The notes: generated by a model not told the origin, from the sequence alone. DNA of 64,000 nucleotides from Arthonia radiata (GCA_002989075.1 PSQN01000003.1:124001-188000), one strand, 5' to 3'; shown: positions 20,657-31,739, counted from the first letter of the stretch. Program-made: numbers and translations.

Positions 20657-22518
20657 GTTGCCGACCTATTGTGCTGTGCGCACACAAGTAACGAACTTAA
20701 TCAGACAAGACCAGGCTAGAGCGTGGAATCGAAGGCTTGAAGAACTTAACGATTGCCCCAGGACGGCCCGCTTGACAGCTTAGCAAAACAGGCGCAACTG
20801 CCGAGCCGAGCGGATGAACCGTGGAGAACACATGGCGCTGCCAATAGCCGAGCGATTGTCGCAAGATGTGAAACTGGCAAACTGCTACGCCGCATGCTCG
20901 CTGCTGAACTGCTACCGTAGAGTGACCTTATTAGGCTGGCAGGTAATCTCACCAGACCAATCGTAGCAAATCGCACAGGGCGTGCTGTGCCTGAACGAAG
21001 CTGTGCAGCCACTGACGGCATATATGCAGTTACATGCGCGTGGTGAATGCTTGTCTCAGATGTATGAATCAGGGGCGAGCTGTCGCATCGCAATCGAAGG
21101 GGTGGCAGGCTGTTGGTGGGGGACAACCTGGGGCAACTCCTTATCTGCAGGCGTCTGAGCAGTCTGGCCATGTAACTGGCTTGCAGGATTGTTGATCGGT
21201 GCAGGAGGACCCCTGGCAAGCCGCGAATTATCCGAGCAGCCGGCGGAGCTGGTACTGCTGTCGCTCTTCTCTTACACGCAGTCGCATGATGCTTTTTGTG
21301 CATGCAATACACGTGGACTTTGACTGGACGTTCTTGGAGCATACCTTTCTATCCATTCTTCGGAGTGTGGAAGGAATGAAGTTGCCCTGATGGTTGTAAA
21401 GCCTAAAGGAGATCGTTCGGAGCGGCGGTACAGGTTTAGCTGACCCGTGGGTGGCGAGGGGGACCGCGCCGGAAGCGGAAGCTTGTGTCCGGGGCAACCT
21501 CACTAGCCTCCCTTAATCTCGCAATGTTGTCTGTGCCCCTTCATCTGTACCGTCTTTACAAGCCACCGTGTTGATAACACGAAGAACAGCACTGAAGGAT
21601 ATATAACCCGACTCATAAGCACAGATTCCATGTCGCCTGCATAACAGGTGGACCGACGCAGAAGTTGTACGGAGTAGAGGAGGTCACCACCGACCAAGAT
21701 GGGGTGATGAGGATTCGGGGCCTGTCACTTGCGCTGTCGATCCTTGTAAGAGGATCTGTCTGGGGTCTCCCCTCATTCTGGCCTTGTCATCCCACGCAGG
21801 AACTGTGGCCACGTGTGTGACCTCTGCTGAAGTAGTCTGGACTAATGTATCCTGAAGACGTTGTCGAGGACAACATTACTACCACGTTGCGTCAACGAAA
21901 GGCATTACTCGGCAGGAGGGCGTCGAGCTCCCGTTTACCTGTTCATGTCTAGGTAAAATGACCTACGCCAACCCCAATATCGGTTCCAGCACCGGCTCAT
22001 TCGCGGGTAGTCTTGAAGGCGCCTGCTAGTGCACGCTTAGCACCGCTCCTGCTTCTGCTCCCTTCTCATGCAATCCGCAGCCATCCCATCCCCTGCCCGG
22101 CTGCTCCCACTTGACCTAGTAGAGTAAAACCGAGCCTCGGACCGAACATTGTGAGCCCTCCGATTTGTCGAGGACCGTAGCTGGGAGCAGCCGGGCAGGG
22201 GATGGGATGGTTAGGTCGGCTTTCATTCGTGTATCATGACAACCTCTCACATCACATAGGAGATACTTGTTAATATGTACCCCAGCAAACCTCCTCGTAA
22301 TCGCTTTATTGGGATTATGCCACGGGGCGCCTGCAAGGTACCCATACACCAGCTGCACGAGATATCCGGTAATCGCCGATTTGTCCATCTCCGCGCATCC
22401 TCCATCACACCACGCTGCAGCTTCAACGCTGGGGTCCAGCTTAACCCACTTTAACATGTCCTCGTCCATGTCTTTGGACCGCCTTCTGTCCTGATGGCCA
22501 CCGTTCTTGCTCACGACA
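20657..22518. other. Gene-poor stretch, 1.86 kb
   Basis: No gene supported. Open frames (for example minus 20746-21342) are Ser/Arg/Leu-rich, with no motif and no intron signals. Contains a short inverted-repeat element at 22082-22210 (separate entry). The divergent promoters of the MFS and rhodopsin-domain genes lie at its ends. Confidence 0.45.
22082..22210. mobile_element. MITE-like inverted-repeat element
   Basis: Arms at 22082-22109 and 22183-22210 are perfect inverted repeats of 28 bp (starting CCATCCCATCCCCTGCCC), enclosing 73 bp without coding potential. The right arm is preceded by one extra complementary context only, and no target-site duplication is obvious. A similar but not identical stretch (CCCATCCCCTGGCCGGCTG) occurs once more at about 47849-47870, exactly where the AT-rich transposon block starts, suggesting shared termini of a repeat family. 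It could also be a foldback remnant. Confidence 0.55.
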
Positions 22519-23915
22519 ATGTATCCGTATCACTATGTTTCCTATGACGGGCAAGCTCGCCAGCCGAATGTTTTGGCATGCGGGATAATCTTCGCTGTTG
22601 TAACACCTCTGGCCGTCATTCTCAGATTTTACTCCAGATGGATCTCAAGAGTCGGACTTTGGTGGGATGACTGGTGCGCCCTTGTTGCCCTGGTAAGTCG
22701 AGAAACGATGGAGCAGGTCATCAACCTACAACTTTACTGATCGTTTTCGCAGCCCATGGCATTGGCATTCAATGCCATCAAGCTGTGGCAGATCACCATC
22801 GGATTTGGCGCCTGGCCCACGCCCGAAATCGAGACAAACTTCCCACTCTTCTTCAAGGTCTTCTACTGTCTCGAACTTCTCTACAATACAGGGTTGCCTT
22901 TCTGCAAAATATCAATCTTGCTGCTGTATCGCCGCGTCTTTCCAACAAAGCAGATGAAGATTGGTTGCTGGATACTTGGCGCGCTCATATTTCTCTGGTT
23001 CTTAGGTCTGTCATCCATCGAGGCACGGAGACGAGATGACGCGCGCTGACCAGCGTTAACAGGCACTGAGGTCACCATCATCTTCCAATGCAACCCCATC
23101 CGAAAAGCCTGGAATGAGCATCTGCCCGGAAAATGTTACAACTTGCGCGCGTTTCTCCTTGGCCAAGCCATCCCAAGTATTGTCACAGACTTCTTCATCC
23201 TCGCGCTGCCCATTCGACCCGTCTTTAAGCTGCAGATGCCGCTTTACAGAAAGCTTGCCATCAGCTCCATCTTTCTGCTAGGTTCATTGTACGTACAACT
23301 TCTCTCGCTATGTATGCGACAGCTACTTACAGATATATAGCGCCGTCATCTGCAGCATCGTGCGCATGCCGTACGCGCTCGACTCCCTGAAAGGTGACCC
23401 AAGCAGGACACTCTGTGAGTCAGCCCGCTTCTCCATGGAGGCAAACCTCAAGCTGAGCTCGACACTACTAACATCCCCCGATAGATCAATTCGTTCCCGG
23501 CGACCTGTGGACAGACGCCGAATTACAGATCTGCCTCATCTGCGCCTGCCTTCCCACTCTCCGGCCCACCGTCGCACAATGCTTCGGTCGCTTCAAGACA
23601 TCCCGCGGAGGCAATCGCTCCTACAATACCATCGGCTCAAACACCTACTGGCAAAGCACATCCGCGTCCACGGCGCCACAAGAACGCGCTGCTGAAGACA
23701 GGAAGAGGTTGACACATAGTGATTCTACGGTCGCGCGAGATCCGTTTGAGACGACAACTGGGAGAGGGGAATTGATACGAAATACAGGCGCGTTGGGAAG
23801 AGAAGATTTGGAGCTGGGGGATCTGGGTACCCCCAGGCAGGTGGAGGGGGTAATGAAAGGAGATACCATTGGGGTGAGAAGAGAGGTGCAGGTGTTTGCT
23901 GATGATCGCGTGTAG
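22519..23915 (+). CDS. Fungal rhodopsin-domain (PTH11-related) integral membrane protein
   Basis: Five exons, 22519-22692, 22753-23005, 23063-23288, 23341-23414 and 23485-23915 (174, 253, 226, 74, 431 nt), give 385 aa. The ATG at 22519 is used because the upstream in-frame codon is TTG. The sequence shows the fungal seven-helix pattern: ILRFYSRWISRVGLWWDDWC after helix 1, then PFCKISILLLYRRVFP, TIIFQCNPIRKAWN, TDFFILALPIRPVFKLQMP and LTDA-type EL..CLICACLPTLRP. The C-terminal ~110 residues are hydrophilic and cytoplasmic. No CFEM cysteine domain precedes it. Relatives include PTH11, a surface sensor in rice blast, but most members are uncharacterised. All introns are 52-70 nt. Confidence 0.92.
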
Positions 23916-24190
23916 GATGTACAGTGGGACTTCGAAGTGACGGAGCACGGAGATTCCTAGCTAGGGTTAGACTAACTTCGTGTTAGATTCGACACCAAGC
24001 AGTACCGTGGAGAGTGCATATTGTAAGAGTAGAGCCTGGAACTTCAGGCACCCGTCCTCAAAGTATTTTCATGCTGTTTTCCTCCGTTGCCCAACTCTTT
24101 AATCTTCATGACTAGCTGTGGTACACAAACCGGCCTGATGTATCTACAAATGTCCAGCATGGTACCTTCGATGTACATGAGGCTCTGCGG

Positions 24191-25974
24191 ATGTGGTACG
24201 TACCACGACCTGAGTGGTCGCCTGGACGCCTACAGTCTTGCACCGCCACGGATGATCTTGGAACACCAGCTTCGATCATTCCGTCAAGAGGAAGCTATCC
24301 TTACGCGAAAATGATGCAGAACACAATGGAGCTCAATACCATACCGCATGGTGATGCATCCCCTCGGTTAACTTCGAGCTCGGCGTGTCCTTATGTGGAT
24401 TCGAGCGAGGCCAACAGCCGCTCCGGCAGCCCAACACCTCCATTCTTGACGCCGCGTGAGCAGTCTCCAGCACGACCAAGCAGTGAAGAAGGCTCCAGTG
24501 GCATACTGGAAACATGCTTGGGCCGGCAAAGCCCTTGCAGACTTCCTTGGCCGCCGGTTTTCGGCAGCTTGGTAAGAGATCTCATCGCGCTTGCAACCCT
24601 CATCACTGGAATCTTTATTGGATGGCGCTCGCTCCAGTATGCCAAGATGTCCACATACTATGAGTTCAGGGATAGTTGTCAAAGCGACTTGGTGAGGAGC
24701 GACCTTGCATGCGCTGTAGCCGCAGCGTGAAACTTACTTCACCAGGAAAACAATCGGTCGCTCACTGACCAGTGTCGGCAAGCTCTCACGGTAGCTACAT
24801 CTGACCTGACTCCGAGGAGTCTGGAGACTAGCATGGCATACGTCCAAGGTTCTTACAGGTCTAGCTTCGTCTCCGGCGTATGCGCGGATGCTTTATGGCA
24901 AGCAATTGCGTACACTGCTACTTTCGCAAGCGGAGCGCTGACGACCATCCTATTCCGACCACTGATGGATCCGTTCCACCCTGTCATTTCAATAGCGCGG
25001 CACCAAATAGAAAGGAGCGTGTCAACATTGCTCAATCTGCGTTTGTGTGCTCAGTGCGGGAAGGAGTTGAAGAGCGGCAACCGACACGCAGAGCCACCGC
25101 CGGAGCCAGACAGAGATAGACAAGCACACTCTGAACTAATCCGCACCAGGCTCCTGGAACAGAGGCTTGAAAGGCCTGTCGCGCTCATTCAAAGTCTGGT
25201 AAATGCTAACGTGCTCCAGCTCGCCGTTGATATAATTTCACAAGAGGCTGCGCGTGGGTCTCGCATTGTAACGCCTGACAGACGCAGCAAGCGACGAATG
25301 ATTGGTGAACAAGTTCTTCGCGAACGACTGCACCAGCACGCTGACAAGTGTGAATCTGAACTGGACAGCCTTTGTGTCGCAGCTACACCAGAAGCGGCTT
25401 GCGCGAGGAAGATGAGAGATGCATGGGCATTTTCAAATGTCGCATGGCATGCATCGACAGATCGACTGGTGGAGCCCAGTGCCTACGAACGAATGCAACA
25501 GCTTACCGATGACATATTCCGCGCAAATGTACGTCCTGAAGCCGAAGAAGCTGTTTGGCGGACCTTGCCAGTATATCCGTCCAGGCCGCGTGGTCTTTAC
25601 TGGCATGGGCTCTTCAATCATCTGTTCCGGCCGCATGCGTATGATCCGAATATGCACGACTTGGATTGGACAGACCAGTTCCACAGTAAGTCCAGTTTTG
25701 CCAGGCTTTCTGTCGACTCTACGACAATGCTGCGCAATGGTCTTCTTGCCTAGCGATCACCCTTGAAAGACTTCCTGCAGCCATGATGCAAATTCGATGA
25801 TCTGACAGCTTACACATAGTCTTCAATACTGCATATGCAACCTATACTAGCTTTCCCAAGGACTCGTCATATGAGCACTATGAGCAGGAAGACGTGATCA
25901 TTCCCCGGCCTTCTCTGTTCAGTCGACCCGGTCCTCGCGCACGCAGACCACTGAAACCAGCGGACCTACATTAG
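24191..25974 (+). CDS. Uncharacterised membrane-anchored protein
   Basis: Three exons, 24191-24691, 24746-25685 and 25820-25974, sum to 1596 nt and 531 aa. Introns of 54 nt (GTGAGG...CACCAG) and 134 nt (GTAAGT...CATAG) keep frame. The start could instead be the ATG at 24311, 40 codons on. A Ser/Pro-rich N-terminus is followed by a hydrophobic segment RDLIALATLITGIFIGW (~residues 128-146), a spacer with likely helices, a second hydrophobic stretch AIAYTATFASGALTTILF, and a CxxC pair (LCAQCGKEL). The rest is charged and Arg-rich. I do not recognise a family. The splice joins and uninterrupted frame over 1.6 kb support a real gene. Confidence 0.7.
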
Positions 25975-26560
25975 ACCACGTAGCCAGATCTGATTAGCTC
26001 CATCGGTATGCTTGCCGGCATCGGAAACTCAAGCGCAGCTCACGAAACGCCGAGGATATTGAAGAATGTTTGAATTCGGCAGAGTTTCAAGCGCGTTGTC
26101 AAGCCCAGCTGGACTATATCCACTCGAAGCCGTATGAGGATCTCACACATATCTCGCTGGACTACGAGGAATTCATGGGTATGCGAAGACTGCGTGCGCA
26201 AGAGAGGTGCATGAGTCGGGCGAGGCTATAGAGCCGCTTGAAGCAGGTGGTGCAACTGTGGAACAGCTTGCCTCGCCTCTCAATCACTGACGCCGGGCAA
26301 TCACACTACTTGACACATGAGAGAGAGGCTGCGGTAGATACTGTGCAGGATCGAAAGGCTTGAAAAGGCGAGAAAAGGCACCTCCTTCAGCATTTAGGCG
26401 GACACTGTCAGAAACTATGTGGCACTCCAGAGTGCGGAATTTACGTCTCTGCAAAAGCATCAATCTCCACCCTAGCACCCTTTTCCCACCACTTCCCTTC
26501 AATCTGTCCTTTTCTTTTCCCATCTGAACACGTTGCGGCCGCATCGCGCCCCGAAACAGC
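25975..26560. other. Intergenic, 586 bp, with a coding-like remnant
   Basis: 3' side of the membrane protein gene and promoter of family member 3. Includes the open but start-less stretch at 25996-26231. Confidence 0.4.
25996..26231 (+). pseudogene. Start-less coding-like fragment
   Basis: One frame is open for ~77 codons with normal composition (for example NAEDIEECLNSAEFQARC, YEDLTHISLDYEEFMG), ending in TAG at 26229-26231. The same frame stays open after that stop for about 20 more codons. It has no ATG at its beginning and no recognised family. Perhaps a decayed gene or an unspliced 3' part of the upstream gene. Confidence 0.25.
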
Positions 26561-26947
26561 ATGGACGCGCCGAGTCAATCGAAAGTCCCCAATACAGCTC
26601 GATTGCCGACGCTGCCGCCAGAGCTCGTCCATCAGATCCTACGCTTTCGCATTAAAGATGAGCTGCATGAAATCTGCAGGGCGTTCGATGAGCAACTGGA
26701 GCCTGATCCCCGTGCCTTCCGTCCCTTGGTACCTCTTGCGCTTGTCGACAAGACACGCAAAATCATGGTGACGAAGGAGGTGAAAGCACGCCAATCGCAG
26801 CGGTTGGAGCGTATGATCGCAGCGAAGGACAAGCTCATTGGTTTACGGAGTGGTTCGAAGAGGCAGCGCAAGCAAAGGGATGCCCTCCTCCTGGATATGA
26901 CCTTCTTCATGTGCATACGTCTTTTTGTGAATGGACTTGCGCAATAG
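26561..26947 (+). CDS. F-box-like small protein, island family member 3
   Basis: 128 aa, intronless. The family signature LPTLPPELVHQILRFRIKDE sits at residues ~14-33. It then has a shortened middle, the central motif LVPLALVDKTRKIMVTKEVKA, and a basic helix (SQRLERMIAAKDKLIGLRSG). The C-terminus ends early (FFMCIRLFVNGLAQ), so it is shorter than other members (160-226 aa). Either an intron removes the TAG at 26945-26947 or the gene is truncated; no clear splice alternative was found. A 230-codon antisense frame overlaps it and looks spurious. Confidence 0.6.
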   Translation: MDAPSQSKVPNTARLPTLPPELVHQILRFRIKDELHEICRAFDEQLEPDPRAFRPLVPLALVDKTRKIMVTKEVKARQSQRLERMIAAKDKLIGLRSGSKRQRKQRDALLLDMTFFMCIRLFVNGLAQ

Positions 26948-27449
26948 CACCAGCAAATGCGCATGAGGCTCGTGTCGCGGCTCTGTTGAGCGATTCGCCG
27001 CCCAGCACGGCCAGGACAGAACTGTCCAATGACCACATATTGGCCCCCTCGACTTGGGTAAAACTGTTCACCGGTAAGTATGTCATACGCTGACATTGGA
27101 ACGTGGCCCCATGTTCGAGCCAGCTGGCCCGCTCTGATGTCAGCGTTGATTCGCTGCCGCGATGCCCGCTCTCTGGGCCCAACCTCCAGTCCTTGCATTC
27201 GTATTATGCAGAATTCAATACAGAGTACTTGCCCAAAGTGCCCAAAGTGCCAGTCTGTGCAAAGCATTGGACATCGCTGCCATCGGAATAGCACTGAGCC
27301 ACAGTGTATCGTCATTGAAGTCAACCCCTGCGTCCGGAGTCGGGTTGGAGGACACGTCCAAGATCACCAGCAATCACGGCCATCACCATATTGTCGCAAG
27401 GCTCGAACCTTGATCGCAAAGGGGAGCGCTTGTCCAAATCACCGCGAAT
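26948..27449. other. Intergenic, 502 bp
   Basis: Spacer between family members 3 and 4. A nearly perfect 11-bp duplication (TGCCCAAAG) is visible near 27232-27250. No gene supported. Confidence 0.4.
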
Positions 27450-28140
27450 ATGACTGATCTTCTCACATTGGCGAGGCTCGCCACCAAACCGTTAACACGA
27501 TTTGAATACTTGGGACCACACACGGATCCGGGAAATCTTCCTGGACGTCCGCCGTCTCCACCACCTCTCACACTGCCGCCGGAAATCATGAATAAGATAG
27601 TTGCCTTCTCCTTGCGTGGCGATTTGATTGATACTCATCAGGTGAGTCTTTTGAACCCCGGGGTCGCTGTTGTTGAGTCAGTAGACCTTTCCTCCTCTTC
27701 CTCCCACGCGCAGTCTGTTACTTGCGCCAGGAGAGACTCAATCATTCTATATGATCTTGGAGCATTAAGCTTTGCTGAGTGCAATCAATCTTTTCTTGCA
27801 GTCTTGCCGCGTCGTGTATCCTTCCTCTTTCTTTGCGTTATGCGCAATGATACCAGAAGAGTGGCTGACTTCTTATCTGCAGGCAATACTTTTCGGGGGG
27901 CTCGACGCCGACGTCGCTTTATCTCACGCCGTCAAGCTTGCACTAATCAATTCAGAGTGCCGCTGGGTGGTAGGCAAAGTGCTCAAATGGGCGCGCGGAA
28001 GCTGCGAAAGCACAATGAGTACCTTGAACACGGCAATGGAGGAGTACAGTCAGAAGGACTGGTGGGGCGTCGCGGTGCTCGAATGCGAAATGCTGGCGGC
28101 AGAAGAGATGCTGCGATTATTAGACCGGGTCAAAGTATGA
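27450..28140 (+). CDS. F-box-like small protein, island family member 4 (spliced)
   Basis: Exon 1, 27450-27641 (64 codons), ends at a perfect GTGAGT donor and contains LTLPPEIMNKIVAFSLRGDL, the family signature. Acceptors TTGCAG (exon at 27802) and CTGCAG (exon at 27883) are both phase 0. A likely second intron 27814-27882 (69 nt, branch GCTGAC) has a length divisible by three, so its retention stays open. Products would be 149, 153 or 176 aa. The 3' exon carries the central motif VKLALINSECRWVVGKVLK and the ending LLDRVKV. Clear family membership; the exact exon 2 is undecided. Confidence 0.65.
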
Positions 28141-28702
28141 AATGCTAACATGAGGCACGACAAAATTGGAGGTTGACAGCAGAGCCTGATGACGGTGTGT
28201 GTGCATTCTGGTTGCTGTGCTGGCGAGTCAGGCGACCCACTGAACATCTTCGCTCTCCTGGCTTTCCTCTCGATCCGCCAAGCCGCGCACCAGCAACCAC
28301 CCGTCTTTGCTGGACTCAGCTACCACCCCCAGCATCTGTACCTATTGTCATGCCCACAAGGACAAAGCTGCAAACCTACCTCATCATATTGCGCCACACC
28401 GGCACTTCCCTGTCCGGCCCTCGATCCTCAATCATGCCATGCCAGGCCCCTGATCCCGTCGACCAGGGTTTCAAGCCAATGACGCCTACTCCTGTGCGCT
28501 CCGCTCAAACGCTCAGCCCGAGGGGCCGCGCCTCTCCAGACCACATTTCTACCAGCCACAACGTCAGCACGTCGCTTCTGTAGAGCACAGTCATACGATT
28601 CGCCAGCTTCGAATCTATCCTTCCACTAAACACACCTCCGAACGATCCCTCAGCACACAATCCCCACGATATCAGACAAAGGGCGCAGACGCTCTCAAAG
28701 AC
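28141..28702. other. Intergenic, 562 bp, convergent genes
   Basis: Between the 3' ends of member 4 (plus) and member 5 (minus). Open frames here are Pro/Ser/His-rich and look spurious. Confidence 0.4.
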
Positions 28703-29275
28703 TCACCCGTTCTCCTCCACCACCCAAAGCAACCACACCTGCTTGATGTCACGCATCATTGCCTCCAACTGCCATAGCTGCAACCGCACCGGATGAAGCG
28801 CCTCCGGCGCCTCAATCTGGATCACTTCCGCCACCTCTCCTTGATTAAACCGATCATCTCTCTCGCGTTGAAGGTCATCGAGTTCTCTCGCCCTCCTCTC
28901 CACATCGGCGTTGTACGCCAGCAATTTTAGCGCTGCGATGCGCATGCAGCCCTTGTCAATCCGCGCTAGTTGGAGCACGTGCCGCATGGGTCTCAGACAA
29001 TCGGCAGGCACCCGCGCGCCGGGCCCATTGCCGAGCGACGCCCATTCGGTGATGACAACGTAGCACATCCACCGTAGAGTGGCGCGGCCGGCCATGCCTG
29101 CATGACAATGCGCGTCGAGCTGGCTTTGAAGAGCATATGAGACTATCTGATCGAAGACGTCCTGAGGCAAGCGTCTCAATGAGGAGGATCCCAGGGATGA
29201 TGGGACGCTTTCTGCAGAAACGTAAGAACGTGATGACTGCGAAGAGGGCGGAGTCCTGTGATCGTGAAGATGCAT
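28703..29275 (-). CDS. F-box-like small protein, island family member 5
   Basis: 190 aa from the ATG at 29275; the frame continues upstream only to a TTG. Signature LRRLPQDVFDQIVSYALQSQLDAH, then VLQLARIDKGCMRIAALKLLAYN (central motif) and a long charged helix (ERRARELDDLQRERDDRF) with coiled-coil character. The C-terminal part is LWQLEAMMRDIKQVWLLW. The stop overlaps a perfect donor-like GGGTGAGT, so a short additional 3' exon is possible. First of seven family loci in a head-to-tail run on the minus strand (28.7-35.6 kb). Confidence 0.72.
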   Translation of the reverse strand: MHLHDHRTPPSSQSSRSYVSAESVPSSLGSSSLRRLPQDVFDQIVSYALQSQLDAHCHAGMAGRATLRWMCYVVITEWASLGNGPGARVPADCLRPMRHVLQLARIDKGCMRIAALKLLAYNADVERRARELDDLQRERDDRFNQGEVAEVIQIEAPEALHPVRLQLWQLEAMMRDIKQVWLLWVVEENG

Positions 29276-29605
29276 GCCCGGTTGAAGAGCGATAAGATTG
29301 GGCTGCAAGCGACGACTACGATCAAATGAAACATTTTGTTTACGAAGTGAACACCTATCCGGAAGGCAATATACTTACCCTCTCTGCCAACTATTTGAGG
29401 ACTAGTCGATCTTTGAGACTCCTGCCGATTCTCGAACAACACGATTGTAGCAATCAAGGCGCATTTGGGGCTTAGGGAAGGCTGAGGATCATCAAGGTTC
29501 AACAAGCCTCCGTACGTGAAAACAAACGTCGGTCGTGATGCCGTCTCAAGCAATGGGTCTTCATAATCACCTGGAGCGCGAACATCGCTCCCCAGTGACC
29601 ATCAC
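29276..29605. other. Intergenic, 330 bp
   Basis: Spacer and promoter of member 5; nothing else recognised. Confidence 0.4.
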
Positions 29606-30097
29606 CTACCTCCGCGGTTCCCAGACAATGATACGCTGACCTCGTCTGTTAGTCGTGATAATCGGCAGTCGAATTCTCTCCACACACCGCTGCACCATCT
29701 TCAACCTCCGTATTCTGTACGCCCGCTCCACGCTCTCAAACATGCCGCCCTGAGATTCTTGCGCGTCTCGCTCTGCCTTCATCTCGCGCTGGATTGCCTG
29801 CACGTGATGCATTTGGCCCTTCTTCACGAGAGCAAGACACCGCTTGTTGACGAGCGCGAGCGCTGAAATTTTCCTGAGCACAATGAGGCAGTTGAAGCCG
29901 GGGAACAGGGGCCGGCTCATCGGATGTGGGCAGTCAGCAAAGACGCCCAGGCTCTTCCAATGGGATATGTGGCATGAGAGCTGCGCTTGGAGGGCGATGT
30001 CGATGATGCGGTCGACTATTGCCGGTGGGAGTGGTGGGGTAGTTTGGTGCGGCTCTGTGGGATGACGTGCTCTCGTTGAGTGGAGTGTGCGGTGCAT
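29606..30097 (-). CDS. F-box-like small protein, island family member 6
   Basis: 163 aa, intronless. Signature PLPPAIVDRIIDIALQAQL (residues ~21-39), central motif ISALALVNKRCLALVKKGQM, a charged helix (REMKAERDAQES), then RCVERIRLPIITTNRRGQRI and a terminal IVWEPRR. The ending CxxxIxLP...GRxxxWE is shared with member 7 and in part with member 1. Function unknown. Confidence 0.74.
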   Translation of the reverse strand: MHRTLHSTRARHPTEPHQTTPPLPPAIVDRIIDIALQAQLSCHISHWKSLGVFADCPHPMSRPLFPGFNCLIVLRKISALALVNKRCLALVKKGQMHHVQAIQREMKAERDAQESQGGMFESVERAYRIRRLKMVQRCVERIRLPIITTNRRGQRIIVWEPRR

Positions 30098-30348
30098 CGT
30101 ACGTCTGAATGCTGATCAGCAGGCATGAGCAATGTTGTTATCTGGTCCGATCAGCAGGACTTGGGCCATAGGCCAGCCTCAATACGTGGCTGTCTCAACA
30201 TCGGGCGCATTTATTACCCGCATGTGTCGGAATGGGTAAGACTCTGTACTTGCTCAAAGTAGGCATTCTTCCACTCGCTCACTGCTCAATCATACCCTTT
30301 GCTATGTCTGGCAAGATGTTCCTGTGGCAAGCAACAATGGCACTAAAA

Positions 30349-31029
30349 TCATTCCCAAACTAAGCGGCCGCTGTCTTCCACGCGTGGAAGCTTGATACGC
30401 GCCTCACAATCTTCAAGTGTCCATCCCTGCTGCGAGGATGCCATCCGATCGACCTGCCACAGTAGCTGTTGCTCCCCTGCCTCCTGTCTCATCCGTTGGG
30501 TGTAGTCATCGATCATGCGACGGAGCTCGAGCTTGCGCCGCTGCAGCCGCAGTTTGACCACGCGCATGCAGGCCTTGCTCATGCACGCCAGAGCAAGAAT
30601 CCGTCGCAAGACCAGCGTGCACACTGAATTTTCTCGCGGCTCAGCGAGCGGAAAGTGCGCCCATCGGGAAGTGCTCGCGGCGACGAAGTGGATGTAGAAC
30701 CATCCGCGGCCCTCTCGCAGTGTCTCTTGCCCATGCGTTTCGAGGAGCTGGTCAACAAGGAGGTCGATGACCCTATCGATAACGCCGCGAGGGAGACGAG
30801 CGAGGTGATGATGCCGTGACAACAAATGACGTCGAGATCGCGCCTGAGGGTTTGGTTGCACAACAGTTGACCTTGAAATATCATGCAGACCCAAAGCGCT
30901 CGCTGCTCTGGACATTGCTGCAACAGAGCGGCTCTCTGGTGGTGATGCAGTTATGGATCCAGCGTGTGATTGATCTGGGGTTGATCTGCCATCGCGTAGC
31001 CTTCGCGTGGCGTTCTTTAGGCCGCACAT
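30349..31029 (-). CDS. F-box-like small protein, island family member 7
   Basis: 226 aa, the longest intact member. A His/Arg-rich N-terminal extension precedes ARLPRGVIDRVIDLLVDQLL (residues ~76-95). The central motif is ILALACMSKACMRVVKLRL, followed by a long Arg/Glu-rich helix (RRKLELRRMIDDYTQRMRQE). It ends EARIKLPRVEDSGRLVWE, matching member 6. An internal ATG near residue 39 could also start translation. No enzyme motif. Confidence 0.74.
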   Translation of the reverse strand: MCGLKNATRRLRDGRSTPDQSHAGSITASPPESRSVAAMSRAASALGLHDISRSTVVQPNPQARSRRHLLSRHHHLARLPRGVIDRVIDLLVDQLLETHGQETLREGRGWFYIHFVAASTSRWAHFPLAEPRENSVCTLVLRRILALACMSKACMRVVKLRLQRRKLELRRMIDDYTQRMRQEAGEQQLLWQVDRMASSQQGWTLEDCEARIKLPRVEDSGRLVWE

Positions 31030-31739
31030 TGCTGTTGTATTTCACGGTTCGTCGCTTTGTCACTCATTCCTGGCAACGCGTCAATCGTACTTCTATAAGA
31101 TAGCCAGTTGGTCCATCGATTGCAAGAATACAAGCATTTTCGGAGAAGAGTACAAGCAGAGAGTACTTGCCATATCTGAAAAGGCCAGTTAGCAATGTTT
31201 CAGGAGCGTGATGAAGAACAGGCGAGTCCATTTCCAATTCCGGAGCGATCTATGTATGGTAAAGCCAGTTCAGCTGACAGAATCCGCGCGTGCGATCTTC
31301 TCATGAAGGAAGGTGCGTCCCTATGCTCAGTTAAAAAGACACCGTCGTAGTCGCTTGGCGGCCGAGATTCGACCAGGTAAGCACAACGAACCGACTTGTG
31401 CCGAAACTTCATGTCGCCATCTTCTCCGTGGGCAGTTTCTTAGGAGTGTGCATGATTAGACAGTCTTGCTATTCACACCCGTATTAAGGGAGCGCTCTCC
31501 GATAATAATTAGCAGAGGTCGTACCGGAGCTATTGTTGGCATGCGGCTGCTCCTGTTGGCTTTCTCGGTTGCTGTCGTGGCAATACCAGTAGGCGTGTCC
31601 CATCAAGCGTCACAATGGCTGTTGGAAAATCAGAGTACATTTCCCAAAAGCTGCGCCGTCAAACAAATCAATGGTATCACACTATGCGTCCCAGCTCAAC
31701 ATTCACACACGCTAGAAGATGATGTCTGTTCTCTTCTCG
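31030..31739. other. Intergenic, 710 bp, with a candidate secreted-protein ORF
   Basis: Contains the start of the small ORF at 31541 (separate entry). Otherwise no gene, RNA or repeat recognised. Confidence 0.4.

Noticed and set aside
20746-21342. 198-codon minus-strand ORF in the MFS/rhodopsin gap
   Set aside because: Ser/Arg/Leu/Ala-rich, with no domain and no splice context; typical of a chance frame in GC-balanced DNA.
22116-22514. 132-codon minus-strand frame upstream of the rhodopsin-domain gene
   Set aside because: Starts with GTG or an internal ATG, runs through the inverted-repeat element and has no recognisable motif. A plus-strand frame at 22267-22494 with a hydrophobic start was also rejected for lack of support.
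26632-27324. 230-codon minus-strand frame overlapping family member 3
   Set aside because: Composition rich in Cys/Arg/Ser without motifs. It is antisense to a frame with clear family motifs, so judged a shadow.
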